Shown here: positions 23,505 to 32,222 of the stretch, in pieces
Layout of the letters: each line of letters opens with the position of its first letter
Position numbering within the stretch: position 1 is the first letter of the stretch
Assembly: GCF_004794465.1 (NCBI RefSeq)
Contig: NZ_SSDJ01000081.1
Coordinates: 1-64,000 of the forward strand
Direction of reading: 5' to 3'
Origin: Microbacterium sp. K24
GTDB taxonomy: Bacteria; Actinomycetota; Actinomycetes; Actinomycetales; Microbacteriaceae
DNA length: 64,000 nt
Program-made: the position numbers and the translations under genes
Notes under the pieces: model-generated
What the model was told of the DNA's origin: nothing
What the model saw: only the letters and a program-made list of their open reading frames with translations
Databases searched by the model: none

Positions 23505-25427
23505 ATGGCTGTGAAGCCCCGAACCTCGTCCGATGCGTCGTCGGCCCTGGTGACCGAGGTCGTCGCCGCCATCCGCTCCGAGCCCGGTGAGGGCATGACC
23601 GCGCTCGCCGGGCTGCTCGCCGATGCCGATGTCGCCGCCGCCGAGGTCGAGCAGCTGCTCGCATCGGTGCAGGAATCGCAGCAGCTGACCGCGCGGCTGC
23701 GACGTCGCGCGACCGAGCTCGAGGCGCTCTTCTCCACGGCGCGCGAGCTCGTGCGCCTGCAGGACGTGACCGATGTGCTGCGCCGGCTGGTGGAGCGGGC
23801 GCACGAGCTGATGGGCACCGACGTCACCTATCTCTCCGAGGTCGAGAACACGGGCGGAGACCTGCGCGTGCGGTACTCGGTCGGCACCGTCACCCCCGAG
23901 TTCCGCGATCTGCTCGTACCGGCCGGGTTCGGCCTCGCGAGCCTGGTCGCGCAGAGTCGGGAGCCGGTCTGGGTGCGCCAGTACACGCGGATGGCGGATG
24001 CTCCGCACGACGCGGCGATCGATGCGGCCGTCGAACGCGAGGGGCTGGTGTCGTTCCTCGGCGTGCCGCTCGCGGTCGGCGACGAGGTGCTCGGGGCCCT
24101 GTTCGCCTGCAACCGCTTCGCGCACGACTTCACGCCCGAGCAGGTCCTGCTGCTGTCGGCTTTCGCGGACCACGCGGCGGCGGTGCTGCACAGCGCCCGT
24201 GTGCTGGCCGACAGTGCGGCTGCCCGTGCTCGCGCCGAGGCCGCGTACCAGGAGCTGCAGCGGCATCTCGAGGCGACGCAGGTGGCGAGCAGCATCCATG
24301 AGCAGCTCACGGCCGCCGTGATGTCGGGAGCGACCGTCGTCGATCTCGTCGCCACTCTGTCCGACCGGCTCGGCCGCCGGGTCTGGGCCGTCGACGATGC
24401 GGCCCGCCCGCTCGATGCCTCGATCGGCGCCCGCTCCGGGCTCCCGGCGCGCGCCCTGCTGGCGGATGCCGTGCGTGAGAGTCAGCGCAGCGGTCATGCC
24501 GCCACGGTCGACGACGGCAGGCATCGATGGCTCGTCGTCGCGATCCTGGGTGCCGACCGCGTGCTCGGCGCGATCGTCGCCGAGGATCAGGAGGATGCGC
24601 CGGTCGAGGACGTCGCCCGACCGACCCTCGAGCGCGCCGCGCACGTCGCCGCGCTGGTGTCGTTCAAACGCGAGGCGGTGTCGGCTCTGCGGGCCGACCG
24701 CCGCGCCCACCTGCTGCTGGGTCTTCTCGATGGAGCGACAGGGCGGGATGCCGCGGAGCTCGGGGCCGAGTTCTCCGCGTCGATCACCGCGTGCGCGGTG
24801 GTCGACGTCCGTGGGGGAGAGGGTGCGCTCACGGCGGCGGCGGATGCCGTCGGCGACGACGGCCTCGTCGCGCAGCGCGAGAACCACCTGATCATCGCCT
24901 GGGGTGTGCCGGATGCCACGGCGGCGACCGAATCGGTGCGACGTGTGATCTCGGATCGCATGCGCCAGCCCGAGGTCACGGCGGTGGTCGGATCGGTCGC
25001 TGACGGCATCCCGTCGTTGAGGGAAGGGGTCGATCGGGCCACGCGCGATCTGCGCTTCCTCGCGCCGCTCGGCATCACCGGCGCGACCGTGCGTTCCGAG
25101 GCCTTCGCTCCGTATCACGTGCTCACCTCGGCCACGCCGGATGCCGTGGCGCGCTATGTCGACGACCTGCTCGGTCCCGTGCGGGAATGGGATGCCCGCC
25201 GCGGCACGCTGCTCGTCGAGACGCTCGGCGCCTACTTCGACGGCGGCGAGAGCCGCAGGGCCGCCGCGGCTGCGCTGCGGGTGCACACCAACACGGTCCA
25301 GCAGCGGCTGGAGCGCGTGTGGGCTCTGCTCGAGGGCGACTGGAGCGACCCCGAGTATCGCTTCCGCGTGCAGGCGGCCGTGCGGCTCGAGACATTGCGG
25401 GGTCGGCTGGCCGCGGAAGGGGTCTGA
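23505..25427 (+). CDS. GAF-domain PucR-type transcriptional regulator
   Basis: The 640-residue protein has an N-terminal helical segment (about 35-75), a GAF sensor domain (about 75-215, with SFLGVPLAVGDEVLGALFACNRFAHDFTPEQ split across its core), a predicted coiled-coil linker, a middle CdaR-like region and the C-terminal PucR helix-turn-helix in RRAAAAALRVHTNTVQQRLERV. The ATG at 23505 follows gaggag; the open frame upstream overlaps the hydratase and is rejected. Located after the MHS-CoA-transferase-hydratase operon, it probably senses a CoA-pathway ligand or the imported acid. Confidence 0.87.
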   Translation: MAVKPRTSSDASSALVTEVVAAIRSEPGEGMTALAGLLADADVAAAEVEQLLASVQESQQLTARLRRRATELEALFSTARELVRLQDVTDVLRRLVERAHELMGTDVTYLSEVENTGGDLRVRYSVGTVTPEFRDLLVPAGFGLASLVAQSREPVWVRQYTRMADAPHDAAIDAAVEREGLVSFLGVPLAVGDEVLGALFACNRFAHDFTPEQVLLLSAFADHAAAVLHSARVLADSAAARARAEAAYQELQRHLEATQVASSIHEQLTAAVMSGATVVDLVATLSDRLGRRVWAVDDAARPLDASIGARSGLPARALLADAVRESQRSGHAATVDDGRHRWLVVAILGADRVLGAIVAEDQEDAPVEDVARPTLERAAHVAALVSFKREAVSALRADRRAHLLLGLLDGATGRDAAELGAEFSASITACAVVDVRGGEGALTAAADAVGDDGLVAQRENHLIIAWGVPDATAATESVRRVISDRMRQPEVTAVVGSVADGIPSLREGVDRATRDLRFLAPLGITGATVRSEAFAPYHVLTSATPDAVARYVDDLLGPVREWDARRGTLLVETLGAYFDGGESRRAAAAALRVHTNTVQQRLERVWALLEGDWSDPEYRFRVQAAVRLETLRGRLAAEGV

Positions 25428-25513
25428 CGCGCCGCGGTTGTGCCGGCGGGCGCTGACCGAAGCGGTCTTCCTCGACGTCGGGTCACCAGTCCGCCACGTG
25501 GCAGGATCGGACC

Positions 25514-25888
25514 GTGCGGATCGTCGGAACTGTCCTCCTCGCCATCGCGGCGACGCTCGCCGGACTCTTCGGCGGCTTCATGCTCGGACTCTCGGGTCTC
25601 ACGCTGGCAGGCCCGGGTCTCATGGTCATCGGGTACTCCGATTCGGATGACGCCGAGCGGGCGATCGGCATCGGGATGGGTGTCTTCGCGCTCCTGGTCT
25701 GGCTCGTCCTGCTGCTGTTCGCCGCGCTCGTGGGGCTGGGCGGCGACCGGCCGACGCGCGCCCGGCGTGTCACGGTGTGGATCGTGGTCGGACTCAGCGC
25801 GGTGATGGTGCTGGGGCTCCTGACCGCCGTGCTGGCCACGCCGCCACCCGTCAGCGAGTACCCGCTGCCGGAGTGGAACCGGGCCTGA
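25514..25888 (+). CDS. Small membrane protein, unknown function
   Basis: The 124-residue product has about three hydrophobic segments (3-45, 55-76, 88-108) separated by a short acidic loop (SDSDDAERA) and a basic loop (DRPTRARR). The GTG start follows a weak ggatcgg ribosome site. I do not recognise the family. It stands alone between the GAF-PucR gene and a minus-strand small membrane gene. Confidence 0.6.
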   Translation: MRIVGTVLLAIAATLAGLFGGFMLGLSGLTLAGPGLMVIGYSDSDDAERAIGIGMGVFALLVWLVLLLFAALVGLGGDRPTRARRVTVWIVVGLSAVMVLGLLTAVLATPPPVSEYPLPEWNRA

Positions 25889-25932
25889 GTCGCGATGACC
25901 GGGCGTCTGCCGCCGCGGCATCCGTCCTCGGG

Positions 25933-26127
25933 TCAGAGGCGGATCGAGCGGATCGCGGCGATCAGGATGCCGAAGGCGAAGACCGGCACGGCGGCGAAGA
26001 CGGACCGCCAGTTGCCGTTGAGAAGCGGGAACGCGAGCGCGACCAGCACTCCGATCACGAAGATCGCGATGATGATGACGCGCCACAGCGCGTCCGTCCT
26101 GGTCTTGGCCTGGGTGGGCTCGCTCAC
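25933..26127 (-). CDS. Small two-helix membrane protein, unknown function
   Basis: The 64-residue product has a polar N-terminus and two hydrophobic helices (about 16-34 and 42-59). The GTG start has a tgagga ribosome site about 9 bases upstream. The composition is typical of short actinobacterial membrane proteins. It is divergent from the beta-mannosidase gene. Confidence 0.6.
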   Translation of the reverse strand: MSEPTQAKTRTDALWRVIIIAIFVIGVLVALAFPLLNGNWRSVFAAVPVFAFGILIAAIRSIRL

Positions 26128-26202
26128 GATCTGGTCCTCATTCCGGTCGTCCTGGTCGTGGGTACCTGCGCGACCCTAGCAACAGAAGTCGTCCCCTGCG
26201 GG

Positions 26203-26226
26203 TAGCGTGGCTGGGTCAAGCCACGC
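26203..26226 (+). promoter_or_regulatory. -10 box overlapped by an 8-base inverted repeat, before beta-mannosidase
   Basis: A TAGCGT box (26203-26208) is overlapped by gcgtggct at 26205-26212 and its complement agccacgc at 26219-26226, with a 6-base loop. A repressor bound here would block the promoter, or the RNA could form a hairpin at the start of the leader. Confidence 0.45.
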
Positions 26227-26258
26227 GATCCCCCGAGTCGTTCGAAAGCAGGCACCAC

Positions 26259-28736
26259 GTGACCCAGGTCTCCTCCCTCACCCATGGATGGACGCTCCGC
26301 GCCGTCGCTCCGGATGCTGCGAGCCCCGCGGCCGCGCTGCCGGATTCGATTCCCGCGACCGTTCCCGGAACCGTGCACACCGACCTGCTCGCGGCGGGAC
26401 TGATCGACGACCCGTACCTCGACCTGAACGAGGTGAAGGACGAGTGGATCGGCCACACCCGCTGGGCGTATCGCACGAGCATCGACTGGGCGGATGCCGG
26501 TGAGGAGCGCACCGAGCTGGGGTTCGACGGTCTCGACACCGTGGCGACCGTGTCGCTGAACGGCGAAGAGGTCGGGCGCACCTTCAACCAGCACCGCACC
26601 TACCGGTTCGACGTCACCGATCGGCTGCGCGAGGGCGCGAACGAGCTCGAGGTCATCTTCGACTCCGCGTGGGAGTACGCCGAATCGGTGAAGGCCGAGC
26701 TCGGCGACCTGCCCAACGCGTACCCCACGCCCTTCGGGTTCATCCGCAAGATGGCGGCGAACTTCGGCTGGGACTGGGGTCCCCAGCTCGTCACCGCCGG
26801 CATCTGGAAGGACGTGCGTCTCGAGTCGTGGTCGGGCGCTCGGCTCGCCGAGGTGCGCTCCGCGCTGACGCTCGACGGCGACACCGGCGTGGTGCGCGTC
26901 ACCGCACTGCTCGCGACGTCTGGATCAGAAGCGGATGCCGATACCACGGCCCGCACGCTCACCGTCTCCATCGCCGGCCGCCACATCGAGGTCCCGGTCG
27001 CTGCGGGCGCAGCATCCGTCGACGCCGAGGTGCGCGTGCCGCAGGCCGCCGTCTGGTGGCCGCGCGGCATGGGCGAGCAGCCGCTCTACGAGCTCGAGGT
27101 CTCCCTGCGCGACGGTGACATCACCCGCGACGCGTGGCGCCGCCGGGTCGGATTCCGCACCGTCGAACTCGACACGTCGGACGACGAAGCGGGCTCGAAG
27201 TTCACCTTCCTCATCAACGGCATCCCGCTGTTCATCCGCGGGGCCAACTGGATCCCCGACGACTGCTTCCCCTCGCGCCTGACCGAAGAGCGCTACCGCG
27301 CCCGCATCGAGCAGGCGATCGGAGCGAACCTCAACCTGCTCCGCGTATGGGGCGGCGGCATCTACGAGCGCGACGAGTTCTACGACATCTGCGACGAGCT
27401 GGGCGTGCTCACCTGGCAGGACTTCCTGTTCGCGTGCGCCGCCTACCCCGAGGAGGAGCCGATCCGCAGCGAGGTCATCGCCGAGGCGCGCGACAACGTG
27501 CTGCGCCTCTCGACCCACGCCAGCCTCGTGCTCTGGAACGGCTGCAACGAGAACATCTGGGGCTGGTTCGACTGGAACTGGCAGGACGAGGTCGGCGACC
27601 GCACCTGGGGACTCGGCTACTACACAGAGCTCCTCCCGCCGATCGTCGCCGAGCTCGCGCCGACCATTCCCTATTGGCCGGGCAGCCCGTTCTCGGGGTC
27701 GATGGACTTCCACCCGAACGACTTCGACCGCGGCAACGTGCACATCTGGGACGTCTGGAACCGCGTCGACTACACGACCTACGCCGACTACGAGCCGCGC
27801 TTCGTCTCGGAGTTCGGCTTCCAGGGCCCGCCGACCTGGTCGACGCTCACGCGCGCGATCCACGACGAGCCGCTCACGCCGGAGTCGCCCGGGATGCTGC
27901 TGCACCAGAAGGCTGCGGACGGCAACGAGAAGCTCGCCCGCGGCATGGAGCCGCACCTGCCCGCGCCGCAGTCCATGGAGGACTGGCACTACCTCACCCA
28001 GCTCAACCAGACGCGCGCGATCGTCTTCGGCATCGAGCGCTATCGCTCGCAGCGCCCGCACTGCATGGGCACGATCGTCTGGCAGCTCAACGACTGCTGG
28101 CCGGTGACCTCGTGGGCCGCGGTCGACGGCGACGGACGGCGCAAGCCGCTCTGGCACGGACTGCGCCGGTCGAACGCCGAGCGCATCGTCACCGTGCAGC
28201 CGATGCCCGACGGCACCCTGATGCTCGTCGCGGTCAACGACTCGATCGAGGACTGGGCGGTGGCCGGCAGCATCCGTCGGCTCGCGTTCGACGGCAGCGT
28301 GCTCGCCGAGCAGGCGGTGTCGCTGACCGTGCCCGCGCTCGACAGCGTGGGAGAGCCGGTCGACGCGGATGTCGCGACGCCCGCCGACTCCCGCCGCGAG
28401 GTCATCCGGGTCGATGTCTCGGGTGCCCGCGCAACGAGCCACATGTTCGTCGAGGACAAGGATCTCGCGCTGCAGGCGGCCGTCCTCCAGGTCGAGGTCG
28501 GCGAGTGGCGTGACGGGCAGCAGACGATCGACGTCACCGCCGGCGAGTTCGTGCGGGGGCTCTGTTTCTTCCCCGACCGGCTGGTCGCCGATGCATGGAC
28601 CGACGACGCCGACATGGACATCGTCCCCGGCGAGATCACCCGCGTCACGGTGATGTCGCCGGAGGCGCTCGATGCCGAGGCTCTCGGCTCTTTCCCGGTA
28701 CTGCGGACGGTCAACGAGGCGGCGGCGGCCGGCTGA
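26259..28736 (+). CDS. Beta-mannosidase, glycoside hydrolase family 2
   Basis: The 825-residue protein has the GH2 layout: a jelly-roll with ATVPGTVHTDLLAAGLIDDPYL, an immunoglobulin-like domain, and a TIM barrel beginning near NGIPLFIRGANWIPDD. The acid/base is Glu431 in LWNGCNENIWGW and the nucleophile Glu518 in RFVSEFGFQGPPTW, both fitting beta-mannosidases. No signal peptide is seen, so it should act inside the cell on imported beta-mannosides or mannose-capped N-glycan pieces. The GTG start has a gaaagcagg site. Its stop abuts that of the convergent SGNH gene. No mannoside importer is adjacent. Confidence 0.92.
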   Translation: MTQVSSLTHGWTLRAVAPDAASPAAALPDSIPATVPGTVHTDLLAAGLIDDPYLDLNEVKDEWIGHTRWAYRTSIDWADAGEERTELGFDGLDTVATVSLNGEEVGRTFNQHRTYRFDVTDRLREGANELEVIFDSAWEYAESVKAELGDLPNAYPTPFGFIRKMAANFGWDWGPQLVTAGIWKDVRLESWSGARLAEVRSALTLDGDTGVVRVTALLATSGSEADADTTARTLTVSIAGRHIEVPVAAGAASVDAEVRVPQAAVWWPRGMGEQPLYELEVSLRDGDITRDAWRRRVGFRTVELDTSDDEAGSKFTFLINGIPLFIRGANWIPDDCFPSRLTEERYRARIEQAIGANLNLLRVWGGGIYERDEFYDICDELGVLTWQDFLFACAAYPEEEPIRSEVIAEARDNVLRLSTHASLVLWNGCNENIWGWFDWNWQDEVGDRTWGLGYYTELLPPIVAELAPTIPYWPGSPFSGSMDFHPNDFDRGNVHIWDVWNRVDYTTYADYEPRFVSEFGFQGPPTWSTLTRAIHDEPLTPESPGMLLHQKAADGNEKLARGMEPHLPAPQSMEDWHYLTQLNQTRAIVFGIERYRSQRPHCMGTIVWQLNDCWPVTSWAAVDGDGRRKPLWHGLRRSNAERIVTVQPMPDGTLMLVAVNDSIEDWAVAGSIRRLAFDGSVLAEQAVSLTVPALDSVGEPVDADVATPADSRREVIRVDVSGARATSHMFVEDKDLALQAAVLQVEVGEWRDGQQTIDVTAGEFVRGLCFFPDRLVADAWTDDADMDIVPGEITRVTVMSPEALDAEALGSFPVLRTVNEAAAAG

Positions 28737-29420
28737 TCACAGCGCCGGATCGAGTTGCGCCAGCGCGGCATCCATCTCGTCGGCCATGTGGGCATACCCG
28801 TCGTCGTTCGGATGGATGCCGTCGGATGCCATCCAGCTGTCCTTGGATCCGGCGTAGTGGCCGTCGAGCCAGCGGCTCGCGCCGGGGATCCAGTCGGCGC
28901 CGATCTCGGCCGCGGCCGCCTCGACCCAGCCGATGATCGTCTCCACGGACTCCGGGCGCTCCTCGGTGTACCAGAACGGCTCGACGACGATGATCCGCGC
29001 GTCGGGTAGGGCCTCCCGGATGCGGGTGAGGTCGGCCGTGATCGTCTCGCGGATGAGGTCGGCCCGCTGGTCGTAGCTGAAGTTGTCGTTCAGGCCCATG
29101 GTGATGAAGACGATGTCGGGGTCGGCCTCGATGACGAGTTCGGGAAGATCATCCTCGCCGAAGTCCGAGCGATGGTTCACGAACCCGAGACCGTTGACGC
29201 TCGGGTTGAACTCGCTCCAGCCGCGGTCGGCGCTGATGATCGTCGACCAGCGCAGCGAAGAGTCGCTCGCTCCGGTGCCGAGCGTGTACGAGTCGCCGTA
29301 GAACGCGACGACCGGACCGCTGGCGGGTGTCGGCGACACGTCGGGCGCGGGCCCGGCGCTGCAGGCGGTGAGGCCGAGGGTGAGGGCGACGACGGACGCG
29401 AGCGATCGGAGACGGCGCAT
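28737..29420 (-). CDS. SGNH/GDSL-hydrolase lipoprotein
   Basis: The 227-residue precursor has a lipobox LTAC with Cys20. Block I is FYGDSYTLG with Ser44 as nucleophile, block III is MGLNDNFSY, and block V is SDGIHPNDDGY with the Asp-x-x-His pair. It should be an extracytoplasmic esterase or acetylhydrolase anchored to the membrane. SGNH lipoproteins often deacetylate cell-wall polymers or polysaccharides; the substrate here is unknown. Downstream of, and in the same direction as, the DoxX gene with a 42-base gap. Confidence 0.85.
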   Translation of the reverse strand: MRRLRSLASVVALTLGLTACSAGPAPDVSPTPASGPVVAFYGDSYTLGTGASDSSLRWSTIISADRGWSEFNPSVNGLGFVNHRSDFGEDDLPELVIEADPDIVFITMGLNDNFSYDQRADLIRETITADLTRIREALPDARIIVVEPFWYTEERPESVETIIGWVEAAAAEIGADWIPGASRWLDGHYAGSKDSWMASDGIHPNDDGYAHMADEMDAALAQLDPAL

Positions 29421-29462
29421 GCGTCTTGTTCGTCGCCGATCGCTCGCCGGATGGGATCGGCG

Positions 29463-29999
29463 TCAGGAGAGCCAGCGATGCCCCCGCACCCAGGGCAGCG
29501 ACTGCCACCACGCGCCGAGGCCCAGAGCGGAACCGGCGCCGACCGCGGCGAGCATCCAGCCGATCAGGATGTACACGAGGTGCTCGTCGACGATGGGGTT
29601 GTTCGAGAGCGGCAGCATGCTGAGGTAGATGCCGCCCATCACGAACGTGCCGCCGAGGGCGGCGAGACGCAGCCCGACGCCCGCGATGAACGCCGCCCCC
29701 ACGGCGCCGAGGCCGAGCATGAACAGCACGTCGACGACCGGGTTTCCCGCGAGCGCCTGGAACATGCCCGACAACGCGCCGTCGGTGTGGCTCAGGTAGC
29801 CGGCGCTCGGCGACTGGCCGGCCAGCACCGAGCCCTCGGGCGGGGTCGCGACGCCCAAGCCGAAGAGCTTGTCGACGAACGCCCACAGATAGACGAAGCC
29901 CAGGGCGATGCGCGTGAGTGCGATGAAGACGCGGGCCGCGGGCGAGTCGAGGGCGGACGGTGCGGGTGCGGTGCGGGCGATCTCTGTGCGTGTGGACAT
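29463..29999 (-). CDS. DoxX-family membrane protein
   Basis: The 178-residue protein has four hydrophobic segments with RIALGFVYLWAFVDKLFGLG near 30-49, LGAVGAAFIAGVGLRLAALGG and a C-terminal LGLGAWWQSLPWVRGHRWLS. This is the DoxX/TQO small subunit-like family, associated with thiol or quinone redox functions, though many members are uncharacterised. I take the ATG at 29999 because it follows a strong ggagga site; longer readings extend into the repeat and the anti-sigma gene. The gene follows the sigma/anti-sigma operon. Confidence 0.82.
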   Translation of the reverse strand: MSTRTEIARTAPAPSALDSPAARVFIALTRIALGFVYLWAFVDKLFGLGVATPPEGSVLAGQSPSAGYLSHTDGALSGMFQALAGNPVVDVLFMLGLGAVGAAFIAGVGLRLAALGGTFVMGGIYLSMLPLSNNPIVDEHLVYILIGWMLAAVGAGSALGLGAWWQSLPWVRGHRWLS

Positions 30000-30008
30000 G
30001 ATTTCCTC

Positions 30009-30045
<37 letters not shown>

Positions 30046-30051
30046 CGGTGG

Positions 30052-30738
30052 TCAGTGATCGGCGGCGGCGAGGAGCATGCCGGAGCCCGCGGCGGACAGC
30101 TCGATCCGGGTGATCTCGTCCGCCGGGGTGGCCGTGGTGGCCGAGAGCCCCGTGGTGTGCGATCTGCCGTCGCCGACCCAGGTCGAGACGACCGTCCGCA
30201 CGCCGTCGGCGTCGATGACGGCGAGTTCGTAGCCGTGTCCGAGCGGGACCCCCGGCGGGTACGAGCAGGTCCAGTCGAGACGCGTGCCCGCAGCCATCGC
30301 CGTGATCGACAGGTCGGCCCGTACACCGCTTCTCGCGACCGGCTCCAGGTGCAGGGACTCGCTCGCGGCGACACTGCTGCCGGCGTGCATGATGATGGCG
30401 TAGCCGGCGCTGCCGCCGAGCAGCATCACGCCCAGCACGCCGGCGGCGAGCAGCATCCTGCCCTTCCGCTTCCGTCGGCGCACGCGCTCGGCTCGCGCCG
30501 TGCGCACGCGGGGAGCGGATGCCACGGCATCCGTGCGACTCGTCGCCTCCGGCCGCGCAGCGCGCACGCCCGGCGCCGGAACCGCGGCGAGCATGCCGGG
30601 GAGAGGCGCCAGTTGGTTCACCGACTGTCGGCAGGACCGGCAGGTGGAGAGGTGAAGATCGAATTCGCGCCGGTCGCTCACGCTGAGAGCCCCGAGCACG
30701 TAGGCCGCATCCCATTCGGAGTACTCGTCGGGCTTCAT
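30052..30738 (-). CDS. Anti-sigma factor with zinc-binding ZAS motif (RskA-like)
   Basis: The 228-residue protein has an N-terminal anti-sigma domain with EFDLHLSTCRSC (H-x3-C-x2-C zinc motif near 28-36), a basic linker, one membrane helix (MLLAAGVLGVMLLGGSAGYAI, about 95-115) and an extracytoplasmic domain ending in the RskA-like pattern TWVGDG...TPADEITRIELS. It should hold the coupled ECF sigma factor at the membrane until an envelope signal triggers release. Its start overlaps the sigma stop by four bases. Confidence 0.87.
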   Translation of the reverse strand: MKPDEYSEWDAAYVLGALSVSDRREFDLHLSTCRSCRQSVNQLAPLPGMLAAVPAPGVRAARPEATSRTDAVASAPRVRTARAERVRRRKRKGRMLLAAGVLGVMLLGGSAGYAIIMHAGSSVAASESLHLEPVARSGVRADLSITAMAAGTRLDWTCSYPPGVPLGHGYELAVIDADGVRTVVSTWVGDGRSHTTGLSATTATPADEITRIELSAAGSGMLLAAADH

Positions 30739-31256
30739 GAGACGACGCCTCTCTCCTGCAGGGCGACGCGCAGGGCGCGCATGCCGTAGTGCAGGCGCGA
30801 TCTGACGGTGCCGGCGGGGATGCCGAATTCGGTGGCGAGCTGCGCAACGCTCCGGCCGCCGTGGTACGCGCCGTTGATGACCGCCTGGTGGTCGGCGGGC
30901 AGTGTGGACACCGCCTCGGCGATGATCCAGCGCTCGAACAGGCGATCGGTGTCGTCGACGTGCGCGGACTCCGGCAGCGTCTCCACCGCGATCTCGCGGC
31001 GTCTCCTGGCGCTGCGCAGATCATCGGTGACGAGGTTGCGCGCCACCCGGCACAGCCACGCCCGCACCACCGGCTCGGGTCTCGTCAGGATCTCGGAGTG
31101 CTGCCAGGCCCTCAGGAGCGTCTCCTGCACCACGTCGTCGGCGAGGGCGGCGTCGTAGGGGAGCGAGATCACGAAGCCTCGCAGCATGCCGGAATAACGG
31201 TCGTGAGCGTTTCGCAGCAGCCGATCGGCATCCGTCGGTGCTCCGAAATCCGTCAT
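30735..31256 (-). CDS. ECF-type RNA polymerase sigma factor (SigK-like)
   Basis: The 173-residue protein has sigma region 2 (LADDVVQETLLRAWQHSEIL and AWLCRVARNLVTDDLRSARRRRE) and region 4 (LPADHQAVINGAYHGGRSVAQLATEFGIPAGTVRSRLHYGMRALR). The ATG start MTDFGAPTDADRLL gives the usual ECF length; an 86-codon open extension runs through the regulatory spacer and is not credible. Coupled with the anti-sigma gene. Divergent from the Asp23/AmaP cluster, its probable regulon. Confidence 0.9.
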   Translation of the reverse strand: MTDFGAPTDADRLLRNAHDRYSGMLRGFVISLPYDAALADDVVQETLLRAWQHSEILTRPEPVVRAWLCRVARNLVTDDLRSARRRREIAVETLPESAHVDDTDRLFERWIIAEAVSTLPADHQAVINGAYHGGRSVAQLATEFGIPAGTVRSRLHYGMRALRVALQERGVVS

Positions 31257-31300
31257 AGGTGCGCGCGCGCCCCTACCCGTGATTCCGCGGCTCCGCCGGT

Positions 31301-31317
31301 GATCGACGACGTCGATC
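31301..31317. promoter_or_regulatory. 17-base near-palindrome upstream of the sigma gene
   Basis: gatcgacg at 31301-31308 and cgtcgatc at 31310-31317 surround a single central base. It lies 45 bases upstream of the sigma-factor start and may be a regulator site. Confidence 0.4.
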
Positions 31318-31383
31318 CGCCCATGAGACCCCCCGTTCCGTGGGCGCGGAAACGCACCCTCCGAAGAAGAGACGATACGGGCG

Positions 31384-31408
31384 CACGAAAAGTTCAGATC
31401 TTTTCGTG
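31384..31408. promoter_or_regulatory. 9-base perfect inverted repeat in an AT-rich patch
   Basis: cacgaaaag at 31384-31392 and cttttcgtg at 31400-31408 are separated by ttcagat. The patch is strikingly A/T-rich for this genome and lies between the divergent sigma and Asp23 genes, about 105 bases before the Asp23 start. It is an operator or promoter-proximal site candidate. A short hairpin (gagccc/gggctc, 31464-31479) follows in the Asp23 leader. Confidence 0.5.
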
Positions 31409-31512
31409 ACGAATCGGCGGGTCCATGCGTCTTACCTGTGAGCGAGTCGATCGCTCCCGGCAGGAGCCCACGGGGGCTCGCGGTCGGCCCACAGATCGAG
31501 ATAGGACCCGTC

Positions 31513-32037
31513 ATGGCAAACCAGGATCAGAACACTCCCGCCACCCCCGCCGAGAAGGGACTGCCCGACACGGCAGCCGCCTCGAAGCCGGCAGCTTCCA
31601 CCTCTCGCGTGGACCGCTCCTCGAGCTTCTCGACGTCGCGCATTCCTGCCGACACGGATGCCGCGGGCAAGACGGTCATCGCCGACGGCGTGGTCGCCAA
31701 GGTCGCCGGCATCGCCGCTCGTGAGGTTCCCGGTGTGTTCGCGCTCGGTGGTGGCGGAGCCCGCGCCTTCGGCGCCATCCGCGACGTGATCAACGCGACC
31801 GACCTCGCTCAGGGCGTCAAGGTCGAGGTCGGCGAGACCCAGGCGGCTGCCGACCTGACCATCGTCGTCGAGTACCCCGCTCCGATCCAGGAGGTCGCGA
31901 GCAACGTACGCGCCGCCGTCGCCGGTGCGATCACCCGCCTGGTCGGCCTCGAGGTCGTCGAGGTCAACGTCGAGGTCAACGACGTGCACGTGCCCGGCAC
32001 CGACAACCAGGAGAACGAGGAGTCGCGAGTCTCATGA
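31513..32037 (+). CDS. Asp23/Gls24-family envelope stress protein
   Basis: The 174-residue protein has a disordered Ala/Pro/Ser-rich N-terminus (1-55) and an Asp23 domain: IADGVVAKVAGIAAREVPGV near 56-75, VKVEVGETQAAADLTIVVEYP and VASNVRAAVAGAITRLVGLEVVEVNVEVNDVHVP split across the rest. Asp23 proteins coat the inner membrane face through an AmaP anchor. The ATG follows atagga; 25 in-frame residues upstream are possible but lack a ribosome site. First gene of a six-gene cluster. Confidence 0.88.
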   Translation: MANQDQNTPATPAEKGLPDTAAASKPAASTSRVDRSSSFSTSRIPADTDAAGKTVIADGVVAKVAGIAAREVPGVFALGGGGARAFGAIRDVINATDLAQGVKVEVGETQAAADLTIVVEYPAPIQEVASNVRAAVAGAITRLVGLEVVEVNVEVNDVHVPGTDNQENEESRVS

Positions 32038-32222
32038 CCCCCACCACCACCGGCGCCCTGATCGGCGCCCTCCTCGCCCTCGCAGCGCTGCTGTTCGGGT
32101 TCTGGGGATTCCTTCTCATGGCTCTGTTCGCCGGCATCGGCGCGGTGGTCGGTCGGATCGTCTCCGGCAAGATCGACGTCCGCGGGCTCGCCGACGCCTT
32201 CACAGGGCGGCGCACCTCCTGA
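32034..32222 (+). CDS. DUF2273-like small membrane protein
   Basis: The 62-residue protein is almost entirely one glycine-rich hairpin of two helices (LIGALLALAALLFGFWGFLL and MALFAGIGAVVGRIVSG) with a basic tail. Size, position and composition fit the small DUF2273 membrane proteins found with Asp23/AmaP genes. Its ATG overlaps the Asp23 stop, so stoichiometry may be controlled by coupling. Confidence 0.75.
   Translation: MTPTTTGALIGALLALAALLFGFWGFLLMALFAGIGAVVGRIVSGKIDVRGLADAFTGRRTS

Noticed and set aside
1..25427. Genomic island acquired by recent transfer
   Set aside because: Codon use and GGATGC density look the same as in the rest of the window, and no integrase, tRNA attachment site or flanking repeat is visible.
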